From contig OY726573.1 in the NCBI GenBank assembly GCA_963383645.1, forward strand, positions 21,349,345-21,413,344: a stretch of DNA of 64,000 nucleotides, read 5' to 3'. Source of the DNA: Muscardinus avellanarius (Eukaryota; Chordata; Mammalia; Rodentia; Gliridae). Shown here one piece after another: positions 22,716-33,410 of this stretch (position 1 is the stretch's first letter; every line of letters starts with the position of its first letter). Under the pieces are notes generated by a model. The model did not search any database and was not told the DNA's origin. It saw only the letters and a list, made by a program, of their open reading frames with translations. The translations under genes were made by a program, and so were the position numbers.

Positions 22716-23015
22716 CAATTTTATTTCTTGAAACAGGATCTCACTAGGTTGCAGAGAGCCTTGCTAAATTGTTCAGGCTTGCTTTGAACCTTGATCCTCC
22801 TGTCTCAGTCTCACAACTATTGAGATTACAAGTGTGCACCACCATTCTTAGCTTTAATGGTTATCTTAATTTGAATGGCTGCTCAAAGCCCTGATTTCCT
22901 GGTGCCCATCAGTCTCTTACTTTCCTGTTTGCTTCCCCCAACTTCATAGAAATTTGGTGTAGATGGCTGCTTTAATTCTTTCTGTTCCCAGGTTCTCTGC
23001 CCTGCCTCGCTTTTG
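22716..23015. mobile_element. B1 half (minus) and low-copy sequence
   Basis: A diverged minus-strand B1 half at about 22725-22855, then about 160 bp of low-copy sequence with no recognised feature. Confidence 0.6.
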
Positions 23016-23510
23016 ATTATGAGACAGGAGGATCTCAGGTTCACAGCTGGCCGTAGAAACTTGTGAGGCCCCCTGCAACTTAGTCAGACCCTGTTTCAAA
23101 ATAAAGAATAAGAAACCAGTTGTGGTGGCACATGCTTATAATTCTAGTACTGGGAAGCCAAGACAGGAGGATCACAGGTTCAAAGCCAGCCTCAGTAACT
23201 TAGTGAGATTCTCAGCAACCTAGTGAGACACTGTTTCAAAATAAAAAATAAAATCCAGGCATGGCGGCACATGCTTCTAATCCCAGCATTTGGGAGGCTG
23301 ACACTGGAGGATTGCAGTTCTCGAACAGCCTCAACTACTTAGTGAGGACCTCTGCAACTTAGTGACACTCTGTTTCAAGATAAAGAATAAGGCTGTGCAT
23401 GGTGGCACATGCTTGTAATCCCAGCATTTGGGAGGCTGAGACCAAAGGATCACAGTCCACAGACAGCCTCAGCTACTTAGTGAGGCCCTCTGAAACTTAG
23501 TGAGACCCTC
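23016..23510 (+). mobile_element. Four plus-strand B1 halves
   Basis: Consecutive copies at about 23016-23112, 23115-23255, 23256-23390 and 23391-23510, each lacking most of the dID half and joined through AAAATAAAGAATAA linkers. Confidence 0.75.
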
Positions 23511-23538
23511 TTTCTTTCTTTCTTTCACACCCAGGGAT

Positions 23539-23569
<31 letters not shown>

Positions 23570-24160
23570 TTGGTGGTAATGGGGTTATTGGAAGCCTTTC
23601 TACCTCTGGGCTACACGCCCAGACCTATTTTATATTTTTGAAACAGGGTCTCTTAGGCCAGCGTGGCTGGCTTCGAACCTGCGCAATCCTCCTGTCTCCG
23701 CCTCCCAAGCGCGGGGATTACAAGCGTGTGCCACCACGCCCGGCCTATTTTATATTTTTGAAACAGGGTCTCTTACACCAGCGTGGGTAGCTTCGAACCT
23801 GCGCCATCTTCCTGTCTCTGCCTCCCAAGCGCGGGGATTACAAGTGTGTGCCACCACGCCCAGCAACCCTGTTTCAAAATAAAGAATAAAAAAAAAAAAA
23901 ATAGGGCAAGGAAGTGTAGCTTGGAAGTTGAATGCCCCTGGGTTCCATTCCAGACCCGCAAAAAAATAAAATAAAGTAAAATAAAGAACAAAAAACAGGG
24001 CTAGGGGTGTATCTTGGAGGTAGAATGCCCCTGGGTTCCATCCCTAGTGCCCTTCCCCCACCAAAAAAAAGAATAAAAATCAGACTGGGGTGGAGCTCAG
24101 AGGTCTAATATCCCTGAGTTCAATCCCTAATACCACACACACACACACACACACACACAG
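23511..24160. mobile_element. Mixed-strand SINE pieces
   Basis: (TTTC) and (TTTA)n tracts (23510-23570), a short-variant minus copy (23572-23742), a second minus B1 half of the same variant directly duplicated (23743-23863), then plus-strand tails at about 23870-23960, 23985-24055 and 24075-24135, ending in (CA)n to 24160. The two adjacent minus units share the TATTTTATATTTTTGAAACA joint, so the second looks like a local duplication or a second hit at the same spot. Confidence 0.75.
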
Positions 24161-24436
24161 AAATAAAAGGCTTAGACCAGCTGAGTGAACATTGGATTGT
24201 ATGTACAATGTAAACAATGGACAGTATTATTGGAGTGACACTTTCATTTGTTTTCAGCTGGGAGAGAGTAAGAAGGAAAAAGAAAGAGAAAGAGAAAGAG
24301 AAAATAGGGAGGAAGAAAAGTCAGTAGAGGAAGGGAGGGAAGAACTGACATGGCATGGTGCCCAGAAAATGTTTACACACTCATATTTGAGACTCCTTCA
24401 ATCTTTGGGTGAAAATGCTGATCAATTGTCCAACAT

Positions 24437-24437
<1 letters not shown>
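24161..24437. other. Low-copy island
   Basis: About 275 bp with a purine-rich GAAAGAGAAAGAGAAAG run (24280-24310). A 126-codon frame crosses it into the (GT)n and SINE that follow, but it is not supported by any family. Confidence 0.4.

Positions 24438-24481
<44 letters not shown>
24438..24481. repeat. (GT)n microsatellite
   Basis: Perfect GT repeat at the tail of a minus-strand SINE. Confidence 0.95.
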
Positions 24482-24803
24482 GCAAGGGATTGAACCCAGG
24501 ACATTCTACCTCCTAGCTACTCTGCTTGCCCCTCCCACTCGTTTTTTAAATTCTGAATTAGAGCCTCACTAAATTTCTGAGGCTGGCTTTGAACCTGTGA
24601 TCCTCCTGTCTGAGCCTCCCAAGTACTGGAATTACAGGCCTCTCTACCACACTCAAGTTTCCAATATGATATTGTAAATTAGGTATTGGCCATAAAATTA
24701 ACCTTTGTTCACATTTCTAGCCATCCCTGAAGCACCCATGAGAAATCTGACTATCTTGTTTTCAAAAACTAAGGGGCTTCTCTACCTCTGAGCTAAACCC
24801 CCA

Positions 24804-24861
<58 letters not shown>

Positions 24862-24934
24862 TTTTCAGTACTGGGGATGACAGCCAGGGGCATTGTACCT
24901 CTGAGCTACACTCCAGCCCTATTTTTTAGTCTAT

Positions 24935-24969
<35 letters not shown>

Positions 24970-25342
24970 TTTTGCGGGTCTGGGGATGGAACCCAGAGGC
25001 ATTTGACCTCCGAGCTACACCCCTGCCCAAATTTTTATTCTTTATTTTGAAACAGGGTCTCACTGAGTTGCAAAGGACCTCATTAAGTAGCTGAGGCTGT
25101 CCACCAACTGCGATTCTCCAGTCTCAGCCTCTCGAATGCTGGGATTACAAGCCTGTGCCACCACGCCCTGGTTTATTCTTTATTTTGAAACAGGGTCTCA
25201 CTGAGTTGCGAATGGCCTCCCATTAAGTAGCTGAGACTGTCAGCAAACCGCGATCCTCCTATCTCAGCCTTTGGAATGCTGGGATTACAAGCGTGTGCCG
25301 CCACGCCCAGCCCATATTTTTTCTTTCTTTCTTTCTTCCTTC

Positions 25343-25388
<46 letters not shown>

Positions 25389-25813
25389 CTCTCTCTCTCT
25401 CTTCTTTCTTCTTCCTTCCTTCCTTTCTTCCTTTCTCTCTCTTTCTTCTTTCTTTCTTTCTTTCTTTCTTTTGCGGGTCTGGGGGGTGGAACCTAGGGGC
25501 ATTCGACCTCCAAGCTACACCCCCTTCCCTATTTTTTATTCTTTATTTTGAAACCATGTCTCACCAGTTGCAAAGGGCCTCACTAAGTAGCTGAGGCTGT
25601 CCGTGAACCTCGATCCTCTGGCCTCAACCTCCCAAATGCTAGGATTACAAGCGTGCGCCTCTGCGACTGGCTTATTCTTTATTTTGAACAAGGTCTTACT
25701 GGGTGCAAAGGGCTTCACTAAGTAGCTAAGTCTGTCCACAAACTGCAGTCCTCCTGTCTCAGCCCCCCAAATGCTGAGATTACAGGCGTGCACCACCACA
25801 GCCGGCAAACCTG
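24482..25813 (-). mobile_element. Run of minus-strand B1-dID SINEs
   Basis: Copies at about 24482-24655, tails at 24775-24805 and 24866-24930, full copies 24975-25170, 25171-25312 (B1 half), 25475-25672 and 25673-25806. About 115 bp of low-copy sequence lies at 24656-24770. (AT)n (24806-24844), (TTTA)n (24936-24972) and a 150-bp TTTC/CTTT tract (25320-25473) are interspersed. Confidence 0.82.
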
Positions 25814-25818
25814 ACCAT

Positions 25819-26142
25819 TGTTAAGTTGGGTCCTGCACTCATGTGACTTTGTGTCACATGACCTCTGCAGGGCAAGGGAGGGGCTGAAACCCCCGCGAGA
25901 ATTGGGCATTCCCGCGAGTAAACCCTCATCTCGCGAGATGCATACCTTGAAAAGGAGAGCCCATGTCCTCAAGCTTCGGACAGGCGCGCGGGCCCCATGG
26001 TGCCTTGCCCTGATCCCCGGGAGAGCCGTGCCATTAAAACTTTACATGCCACATGTACCGGACCTCTCTCGTGTTTTTCACACTCCGCCGTATGCACATT
26101 ATTTTTATTTTACTCGCATTTAATTTTTTATTTTACTTATCA
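25819..26142 (+). mobile_element. 5' LTR of the provirus
   Basis: 324 bp, beginning TGTTAAGTTGGGTCCTGC and ending TTACTTATCA (TG...CA). An ATTAAA polyadenylation signal lies at 26033-26038. The CpG-rich middle includes the palindromic TCTCGCGAGA near 25930, a known strong promoter motif in mammals. Confidence 0.92.
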
Positions 26143-26144
26143 TT

Positions 26145-26160
26145 TGGTGCCGAACCGGGA
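26145..26160 (+). other. Primer-binding site, tRNA-Phe-like
   Basis: TGGTGCCGAACCGGGA begins three bases after the LTR end. The complement of the tRNA-Phe 3' end would start TGGTGCCGAA and continue ACCCGGGA, so this site matches except for two missing bases in the middle. The fit to other known primers (Lys, Pro, Arg, His) is worse. Confidence 0.7.
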
Positions 26161-26376
26161 GAACTCTTGGGTCCCTCCCCATTTTTTTCCTTTTTTTTTT
26201 TTTTCTGTTTTCTCTTTTTATTTTTACTCTCTTTTTGAGCCCCAGACTCTCCGACCCGCCAGCAGCTCGACTGTGAGGTCCCACACCAGCGCTCCGCTTG
26301 CAGGTGTTGCTCCTACCACTGCCGCCGCTGCCGCCCCATGCCTGCCTGGACCGTAAGCCTTCTTTCCCAGCCCCGT

Positions 26377-26705
26377 GCTCTCCGGGAGAGCCGGCGGCCT
26401 TCTTCCCGCCCCAGGCTCTGCTGAGAGTCCGCAGCCATCTTTCCGGCCCTGAGCTCTGCTGAGAGCTCACGGCCATCTTTCTGGCCCCGCACTCTGCTGA
26501 GAGTCCGCGGCCATCTTTCCAGCCCTGCGCTCTGCTGAGAGCTCACGGCCATCTTTTCGGCCCCGCGCTCTGCTGAGAGCCGGCGGCCTTCTTCCCACCC
26601 CAGGCTCTGCTGAGAGTCCGCAGCCATCTTTCCAGCCCCGAGCTCTGCTGAGAGCTCGCGGCCATCTTTCCAGCCCTGCGCTCTGCTGAGAGCCAGTGGC
26701 CATCT
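26377..26705 (+). repeat. 38-bp tandem array in the provirus leader
   Basis: About eight units starting GCTCTGCTGAGAG at 26415, 26453, 26491 and so on, each with GGCCATCTTT (antisense AAAGATGGCC, a YY1-like core). The long minus-strand frames over 26313-27254 are by-products of this GC-rich array and not genes. Confidence 0.85.
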
Positions 26706-27288
26706 TTTCCTGCCCACGTGCTCTCTTCTGGAGTGCCGATGGCAATCTTCCACTGCCACTGCGGCCACAGCCACCACTGCCGGGGCGTGCAGGCTCCGCC
26801 GGCTGCCAGGCTGCCAGTTCCACCCGCCCGGAGCCAGGCTCCTTGGGTGATGCTGGCACCTGCTCTGCTCCTGCCTGCCACTTGGACCTCCTAAAACCGC
26901 TGTTCCTGCCTGCCCACGCCGCCCGCCGCTGGAATGGGACCGCGCCGCCCGCGGACTGCGCCACACCGTGCGCCTATGTCTTCTCCGCGCCTGGCGTTGC
27001 TTAGACCCGCCTGCCGGGGCCGCCTGCCTCCTCCATTTAGGTGGCCGCCACTCTGCTAAACAGCCCCCAGCCCGCCAAGTCCAGCCCGCGCTCCAGCTGG
27101 TTCCTCCACTCGGACTCGCGCCCTGGCGCCCTTCACCCTGTGCCTGCCCACCCCCGCTGCCTGGGCCTGGCCATTCCGGTAAGCAGCCACATGGAATTAC
27201 TGGGGGGGGGGGGGTCGCCAGCTTTGGCCCGCCATCTTGGACACGTGGAATCACTGGGGGGCCGCCATCTTGGCCCCACCATCTTTAA

Positions 27289-27565
27289 CCCCTCCCACCT
27301 CATGGCCTCACTGGAGGCCTCACCATCCTTAACCTCTCCCACCTCATGGCCTCACTGGAGGCCTCACCATCCTTAACCCCTCCCACCTCATGGCCTCACT
27401 GGAGGCCTCGCCATCCTTAACCCCTCCCACCTCATGGCCTCACTGGAGGCCTCGCCATCCTTAACCCCTCCCACCTCATGGCCTCACTGGAGGCCTCATC
27501 ATCTTTAACCCCTCCCACCTCATGGCCTCACTGGAGGCCTCACAATCTTTAATTCCTCCCACTTT
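27289..27565 (+). repeat. 44-bp tandem array in the provirus leader
   Basis: Six units with exact 44-bp spacing: CATGGCCTCACTGG begins at 27301, 27345, 27389, 27433, 27477 and 27521. Each unit carries GGAGGCCTC, a short palindrome. Direct repeats abut with no spacers. Confidence 0.93.
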
Positions 27566-28639
27566 CCACTCCTAACCAATCCTAGGAGTCGGCGGCCATC
27601 TTTCTGGCCCGAGCCAGGCAGCTTGGCACTTGCTCTGCCTGCCAACCGCCTGCGCGGGCCAGGACCTCTGCCTGCCGCTTGGACCTCCTAAAGCACCGTT
27701 CCAGCTTGGTTCTCTGGTCACCGCCGGGACCTCTGGCCGGTTTGCCCCACCCGCCCCGAGCCAGGCTCACTGGCGGTGCTCCTCGGGGCCCAGCCTCAGC
27801 GTCTGGCGTGTGCCTGGAAGCCATTTTGTCTCCACGCCGCAGGCCCGGCAAGCCACGCCGCCTGCGCGCCCCCACTGATCCCGCCAGCCGCCAGTGCCGT
27901 CCACACCAGCCACTGGCATCTGCGCGCCCTGGCTCCACCACGCCCCAAGCAGCTTCTCAGCGCTTCTGTCACAGCCAGCGCTGGCCGACATCACTATACT
28001 CCGGTAAACTGCCTCCTTCCCTTGGTTAGCGGGTTCCGGACTTGGGTCTTCCGGTCCACTGGGACCTTAAAATCCAAGCGCTTGGTGACCCATTGTCCCA
28101 TGGTCCACTGGGACCACGCTGCGGATGACCAGGTCATCCTCCGGTTTTGAGAAGGAATGAAGACGTTCTTCCCTATCTCTTAACCTCTGTTTCCGAACGA
28201 TTGAGCAGGGAAATCGGGGACGCCCATTTCCTGTTCTTCGTTTCCGCCCGCGAACCAATTATGGGGAGTCGAACCTTTATACTAGCAGATGCCCTGAGAG
28301 CCTGTCTGCCTTGATATGAGTTGGGAAATAGGTTGCGGTGGCCCAGGAACAGTTAGAAACTTTTCTAAGTGGTCTGGTATCCCTCCAAATGCTCTCCCCC
28401 ATCAGCTTCCATTTATTTTCCCGCCAGCTGCCATTTTGTGATGGCGCATAGTCGCTGCCTGGTGATGTCACAGTCGCCATCTTGGCCCGCGCCAGACTGC
28501 AATTTTGCTGGGCGGCCCGCGTGGGCGCGCCCTAGGTGCTGTGGGAAACGCCGGGGCTGGGGCGACACCCTCTGCCCATGGGGAGTCTGCATTGCCATTC
28601 TTGCCAGACACCAGCCCCGGGACGCGCTCTTTGTGAGTA

Positions 28640-29085
28640 TAGGTCCGTCGCAGCTGACAGAACCTTAACATGGCATCTAAGTTTTAATTCCAGAGAGAAA
28701 CAGGCGGAAATGGAGCGTACACTCCGACTTTGCCAAAAAGCAGATCCCTGGTAGCTGCCCTTCGGCTGGCGGTGGCGGCTCGGCCCCCTGGAGCGCCACC
28801 TAGGTGTGGAGGACTGCAACAACAACTACCTCCAGGAGCCTGCCTCAAGTGGGGCAAAGCCACGCCTACCAATCAGACTGCTCGGCGTGTGGCCAGGAGG
28901 GCCACTGGAACAGTGCCCTTGGAAAAGGGTGAGCCCCAGGTGCTTCAACACAGGGGGAGCACCTTTCCAGACCAGGCCCCGCCGCTGGCCCTACTCAGCC
29001 TGGCTGAAGACTGATGGCTCCTGGATCCCTCAACCTCCATCCTCTTTGCCAGCTCAGGGTAGCTCTCCAGGTACTGAGTAAGCCA
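28640..29085 (+). pseudogene. Broken gag nucleocapsid remnant
   Basis: At 28879-28908 one frame reads CSACGQEGHW, the first three ligands of a retroviral CCHC zinc knuckle with the aromatic residue after His typical of gamma-like nucleocapsids. The expected fourth Cys (TGC at 28914-28916, followed by Pro-Trp-Lys-Arg) lies in another frame, and the original frame stops soon after. So there is at least one frameshift. Flanking frames are broken and short, and no capsid or matrix region was recognised upstream. The boundaries given are only the stretch where reading frames look gag-like. Confidence 0.5.
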
Positions 29086-29352
29086 GTCTCCTTTTTGGTC
29101 GCCTGCTCAATCTCATGATTTGTTTTTTTCTTTAATAGCCCTTGCCTGTTCAAGCCTCCTCAAGCGCACATCACTAAGCTGTCCAGGGTAACCTCCAATT
29201 CGCACTGCAACTATGCACCCACCTGCACCCCCTTCTGGGGGACTGGACTCCCAACTCCTCCCGGCCTGGGGCCCCTGACGACGCCCCTTGACAGCAGGAA
29301 GAAGCTAGAGGGTCCAACGTCATCCATTATCCCTACCATCAAAAGGCCGGAA

Positions 29353-29674
29353 TGTTAAGTTGGGTCCTGCACTCATGTGACTTTGTGTCACATGACCTCT
29401 GCAGGGCAAGGGAGGGGCTGAAACCCCCGCGAGAATTGGGCGTTCCCGCGAGTAAACCCTCATCTCGCGAGATGCATACCTTGAAAAGGAGAGCCCGCGT
29501 CCTCAAGCTTCGGACAGGCGCGCGGGCCCCACGGTGCCTTGCCCTGATCCCCGGGAGAGCCGTGCCATTAAAACTTTACATGCCACGTGTACCGGACCTC
29601 TCTCGTGTTTTTCACACTCCACCGTACTCACTTATTTTATTTTACTTGCATTTAATTTTTTATTTTACTTATCA
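29353..29674 (+). mobile_element. 3' LTR of the provirus
   Basis: 322 bp, same ends as the 5' LTR. Preceded by a weak purine tract AAAAGGCCGGAA (29341-29352) in the polypurine-tract position. About 97% identical to the 5' LTR by eye, so the insertion is fairly young relative to the surrounding MIRs. Confidence 0.92.
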
Positions 29675-29679
29675 ACCAT

Positions 29680-30265
29680 CTTGAAAGCAGAATTGGACAC
29701 TGCAGCCTCAAGTCATCCCATAGCCCAGAGTTTCTGTTCCTTGCTATATCCCTGCTCTGCCGCTGGCGGCTGTTACCAGAAGGAAGGCCACACAGAGGCA
29801 GCAAGGACAATGGAGCTGATTCACGGTTTGGGAAAACGGGGAATTGTCAGAGAGAACACTGATCCTCCTTTTTGCTCCAGACACTGTCCTGTTTAGCTGA
29901 AAAGATCTTGTTTGGATGCTTCCAGCCACTGGTTAAGCATCTAAATAAGAGAAGCAATATGGGGATCCCAAAGTCTCTGGGGGCGCTTAAAACAATCCTG
30001 AGACACTCTTCCAAAGCTTGTGGTCTTTATAAACTACCAAGAGAGGTCATTCAAACAGCTGTTGATTTTTATTAAGAAACATCATTTTAAGGTCCCAGAG
30101 CAGGCATTTCTTTCTCTTACCAGGATTACCTCTTAGTTTTATATTTGCAGCCATTTCTGCTAGCTAAGCCTGGATGTCAGGTGTTAAGTTGACATTTGTA
30201 TTGGTACTTTAGCCTGAACTTGCAAAATAATTTACCTATTTATCTACAGGATAGGCTAAATTTTT
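29680..30265. other. Low-copy island
   Basis: About 585 bp with no SINE and no tandem repeat. There are short frames (29534-29896 begins inside the LTR, 29872-30075) but no recognised domain. This is among the longest unoccupied stretches in the window, and part of a conserved exon or regulatory element could hide here, but I see nothing specific. Confidence 0.45.
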
Positions 30266-30561
30266 ATTTTTATCTTTTGGGCCTGGGTATAGAACCCAGA
30301 AGGACTTTACCTCTGGCTTACATTCCCACCATCCTTTTTTTTTTTATTTTTTGGTGGTACTGGGGGTGGAACCCAGGGGCTTTTCTACCTCCGAGCTATA
30401 CTCCCAGACCTATTTTATACTTTATCTGGAAACAGGGTCTCACTAAGTTGCTGAGAGCCTCACTGAGTGGCTGAGTCTGGCTTTAAACCTATGCAATCCT
30501 CCTATCTCAGCCTCCCAAATCCTGGGATTACAAGTGTGCATCAACACACCTGGTGCCCCAT

Positions 30562-30598
<37 letters not shown>

Positions 30599-30822
30599 GG
30601 GTCTGGGGATGGAACCCAGGGGCATTTGACCTCCGGGCTACACCCCCTGCCCTATTTTTTATTCTTTATTTTGAAACCGGGTCTCACTGAGTTGCAGAGG
30701 GCCTCACTAAGTAACTGAGGCTGTCTGCGAACCGCGATCCTCCAGGTCTCAGCCTCCCGAATGCTGGGATTACAAGCGTGCGCCACCACGCCCGGCTCCC
30801 CATCCATTTTTAAAAGTTTTAT
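30266..30822 (-). mobile_element. Minus-strand SINEs, one with clear target duplication
   Basis: A tail (30270-30330), a copy (about 30350-30553) and a copy (about 30597-30797) flanked by CCCCATCCATTTTT at 30557-30570 and 30798-30811. Confidence 0.88.
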
Positions 30823-31500
30823 TTGGGACCGGCTGTGGTGGCGCACGCTTGTAATCCCAGGCTTTGGGAGGCTGAGACAGGAGGATCACGCAGGTTCAAA
30901 GCCAGCCTCAGCTCCATAGTGAGACTCTCTGCAATTTAGTGAGACCCTGTTTCCAAATAAAAGATAAAATAGGCCTGGGAGTGTAGCCCAGAGGTAGAAA
31001 GGACCTGGGTTCCATCCCCAGTACCACACAAAAATAAATAAATAATTTTTAAAAATTTATTTTGATAGTGGGCATGGTGGTGCACTCTTGTAATCTTAGC
31101 ATTTGGAAGGCTGAAACAGGAGGTTCTGGGTTCATGGACAGCCTTGGCTACTTAGTGAGGCCCTTTGCAACTCAGTGAGACTCTGTTTCAAAATAAAGAA
31201 TAAAAAATCGGTCTGGGGGTGTGAATTGGAGGTAGAATTTCTCTGGGTTCCATCCCAGTACCACAAAAAAATTTTTTTTTCCTTTTTCAAAACTCATTTA
31301 TTTTTGGCCAGGCGTGGTGGCACACGCTTGTAATCCCCGCGCTTGGGAGGCAGAGACAGGAGGATCGCGCAGGTTCAAAGCCAGCCGCGCTGGCTTAAGA
31401 GACCCTGTTTCCAAATAAAAAAGTATAAAATAGGTCTGGGAGTGTAGCCCGGAGGTAGAAGTGTTTCCAGAAACCCCAGTACCACCACAAAAAAAAAAAA
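30823..31500 (+). mobile_element. Three plus-strand B1-dID SINEs
   Basis: Copies at about 30826-31030, 31060-31265 and 31305-31487. The last is the short hairpin variant. Confidence 0.85.
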
Positions 31501-31837
31501 AAAAAAAAAAAAATCCATTTATTTTTGCAGTACTGGGGATGAAAGAAACCCAGGGGCATTCTACCTCTGAGCTACACCCCCAGCCCTACTTTTTATTCTT
31601 TATTTTGAAACAGGGTCTCACTGAGTTGCAGAGACCTCACTAAGTAGCCGAGGCTGTCCTTGAACAGCAATCCTCCTGTCTCAGCCTCCCAGACGCTAGG
31701 ATTACAAGTGTGTGCCACCACTCATGTCTTTAGAATACAACAAATTTAAACAAAATAAAGGTTAGGAGCAATTTAAAACTATATATGTAAGTTTTTATTG
31801 ATATAGTATACAAACTGTTATATAAGATTTTTCACTG
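31501..31837 (-). mobile_element. Minus-strand SINE and low-copy flank
   Basis: Full copy at about 31518-31722. 31723-31837 is low-copy, AT-rich. Confidence 0.78.
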
Positions 31838-32215
31838 GGAGGCTGAGACAAGAGGATCACAGGTTCATGGCCAGCCTCAGCAACTTAGTGAGGCTGTCTA
31901 CAACTTAGTGAGATCCTGTTTCTAAATTTTTTTTTTCCAGGTCTGGGGATGGAACACAGGGGCATTCGACCTCCGAGCTACACCCCCTGCCCTATTTTTT
32001 TTTTCTTTATCTTGAAACTGGGTCTCAATGAGTTGCAGAGGGCCTCACTAAGTAGCTGAGGCTGTCCGCAAACCGCGATCCTCCAGTCTCAGCCAAATGT
32101 TGGGATTACAAGCGTGCGTCACCACACCCGGCTTCTGTTTCTAAATTTTTAAAAGTAGGGCTGGGATGTAGCTCAAAGGTAGACAGGCCCTAGGTTTAAT
32201 TCCTAGAACCAAACA
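31838..32215. mobile_element. SINE inserted in a SINE
   Basis: A plus-strand copy (31838-31931 and 32151-32212) is split at its linker by a minus-strand copy (31932-32134). CTGTTTCTAAATTTTT is duplicated at 31916-31931 and 32135-32150. The A-rich linker of the older SINE served as the endonuclease target. Confidence 0.9.
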
Positions 32216-32248
32216 CATGCACACATAAAAAAATTTTAGCTATAGTAC

Positions 32249-32293
<45 letters not shown>

Positions 32294-32640
32294 CCTAGGG
32301 GCATTGTACTTCTGAGCTATACCCCCTGCATTATTTTAATTTTCATATATTTTTTTGTGGCACTGGGGATTTAACTCAGTACATCTGAGATGGATCCCCA
32401 GACCTATTTTATTTTATTTTTATTTTTACTTTTGGTACTAGGGATGGAACCCAGGGGCATTCTATCTTCGAGCTACACCCTCAGCCTGATTTTTTGGAAA
32501 TATGGAAACAGAGTCTCTCAAGGTTGCTGAGAGCCTTGTTAAGTCATCAAAGCAGGCTTTGAACTACAATACTTCTGTTTCAGCCTCTCAAGTACTGGGA
32601 TTACAAACCTGTGCCACCGTGCCTGATTTAAAAGTTAATA
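32216..32640 (-). mobile_element. Old minus-strand SINE pieces
   Basis: (GT)n (32252-32290), tail pieces 32292-32335, 32350-32410 and 32430-32500, and a B1 half 32500-32635. All are clearly diverged. Confidence 0.7.
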
Positions 32641-33079
32641 ATAAGCCGGGCATGGTGGCGCATGTTTGTAATCCCCGTGCTTGAGAGGCGGAGACAGGAG
32701 GATCGTGCAGGTTCGAAGCCAGCCACCCTGGCTTAAGAGACCCTGTTTCCAAATAAAAAAGTATAAAAATAGGTCTTGAGTGTAACCTGGAGGTAGAAGG
32801 GCTTCCAGGAACCCCAGTACCACACAAAAAAAGTTAATAATAATAATAATAATAATAACAACAACAACAACAACAACAATCCCAGCATGATGGTGCTGGG
32901 ATTATGATTGTAATCCAAACATTTGGGAGGCTGAGACAGTAGGAACGCAGTTCCCAGACAGCCTCAGCTACTTAGGTCCTTTGCAACTCAGTGAGACCCT
33001 GTTTCAAAAAAAAAGAATAAAAAAAATCAGACTGGTGGTATAGCTCAGAGGTAAAATGTCCCTGGGTTCAATCCATAGC

Positions 33080-33117
<38 letters not shown>

Positions 33118-33348
33118 GTTATTCTTAAAAGGAAAGTTTTTAGATGCAGGTGTGGTGGCACATCCTTGTAATCCCAGCTATGAGAGGCTGAGACAAGAGG
33201 ATTAGCTGAGGTTCATGGACAGCCTCAGCTACTACTTAGTGAGGCCCTTTGCAACTCAGTGAAACCCTGTTTCAAAATATAAAAAGTAAAAAATAGAGCT
33301 AGGGGTGTAGCTCGGAGGTAGAATGTCTTTGGGTTCCATCCCCAGTAC

Positions 33349-33410
<62 letters not shown>

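Larger units (their letters stand above)
25814..29679 (+). mobile_element. LTR retroelement provirus, largely non-coding
   Basis: A complete integration: identical 5-bp target duplications ACCAT at 25814-25818 and 29675-29679, a 5' LTR 25819-26142 and a 3' LTR 29353-29674. The LTRs differ at about ten sites, mostly CpG transitions and small changes near the 3' end. A Phe-type primer site follows the 5' LTR. The 3.2-kb interior is GC-rich, holds two tandem arrays and several GCCATCTT motifs, and has no recognisable pro, pol or env. Only a broken nucleocapsid-like zinc knuckle remains near 28.9 kb. Likely class I (gamma-like) from that knuckle, but the 5-bp duplication would also fit class III. 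It must have moved with proteins supplied in trans. Confidence 0.88.

Noticed and set aside
24192..24572. 126-codon plus-strand frame
   Set aside because: It continues through a GT microsatellite into a SINE, and the unique part is a purine-rich low-complexity stretch.
26313..27254. 313-codon minus-strand open frame
   Set aside because: It runs through the 38-bp tandem array and other GC-rich leader sequence of the provirus. It has a repetitive Arg/Ser/Gly composition and no recognisable domain.
27289..27565. Regular 44-bp repeats suggesting a CRISPR array
   Set aside because: The units abut directly with no unique spacers and lie inside a vertebrate LTR element, so this is a minisatellite.
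29352..29684. 110-codon frame across the 3' LTR
   Set aside because: The same frame appears in the 5' LTR and, in reverse, in the solo LTR. It is LTR sequence with no known product and is open by chance in a CpG-rich region.
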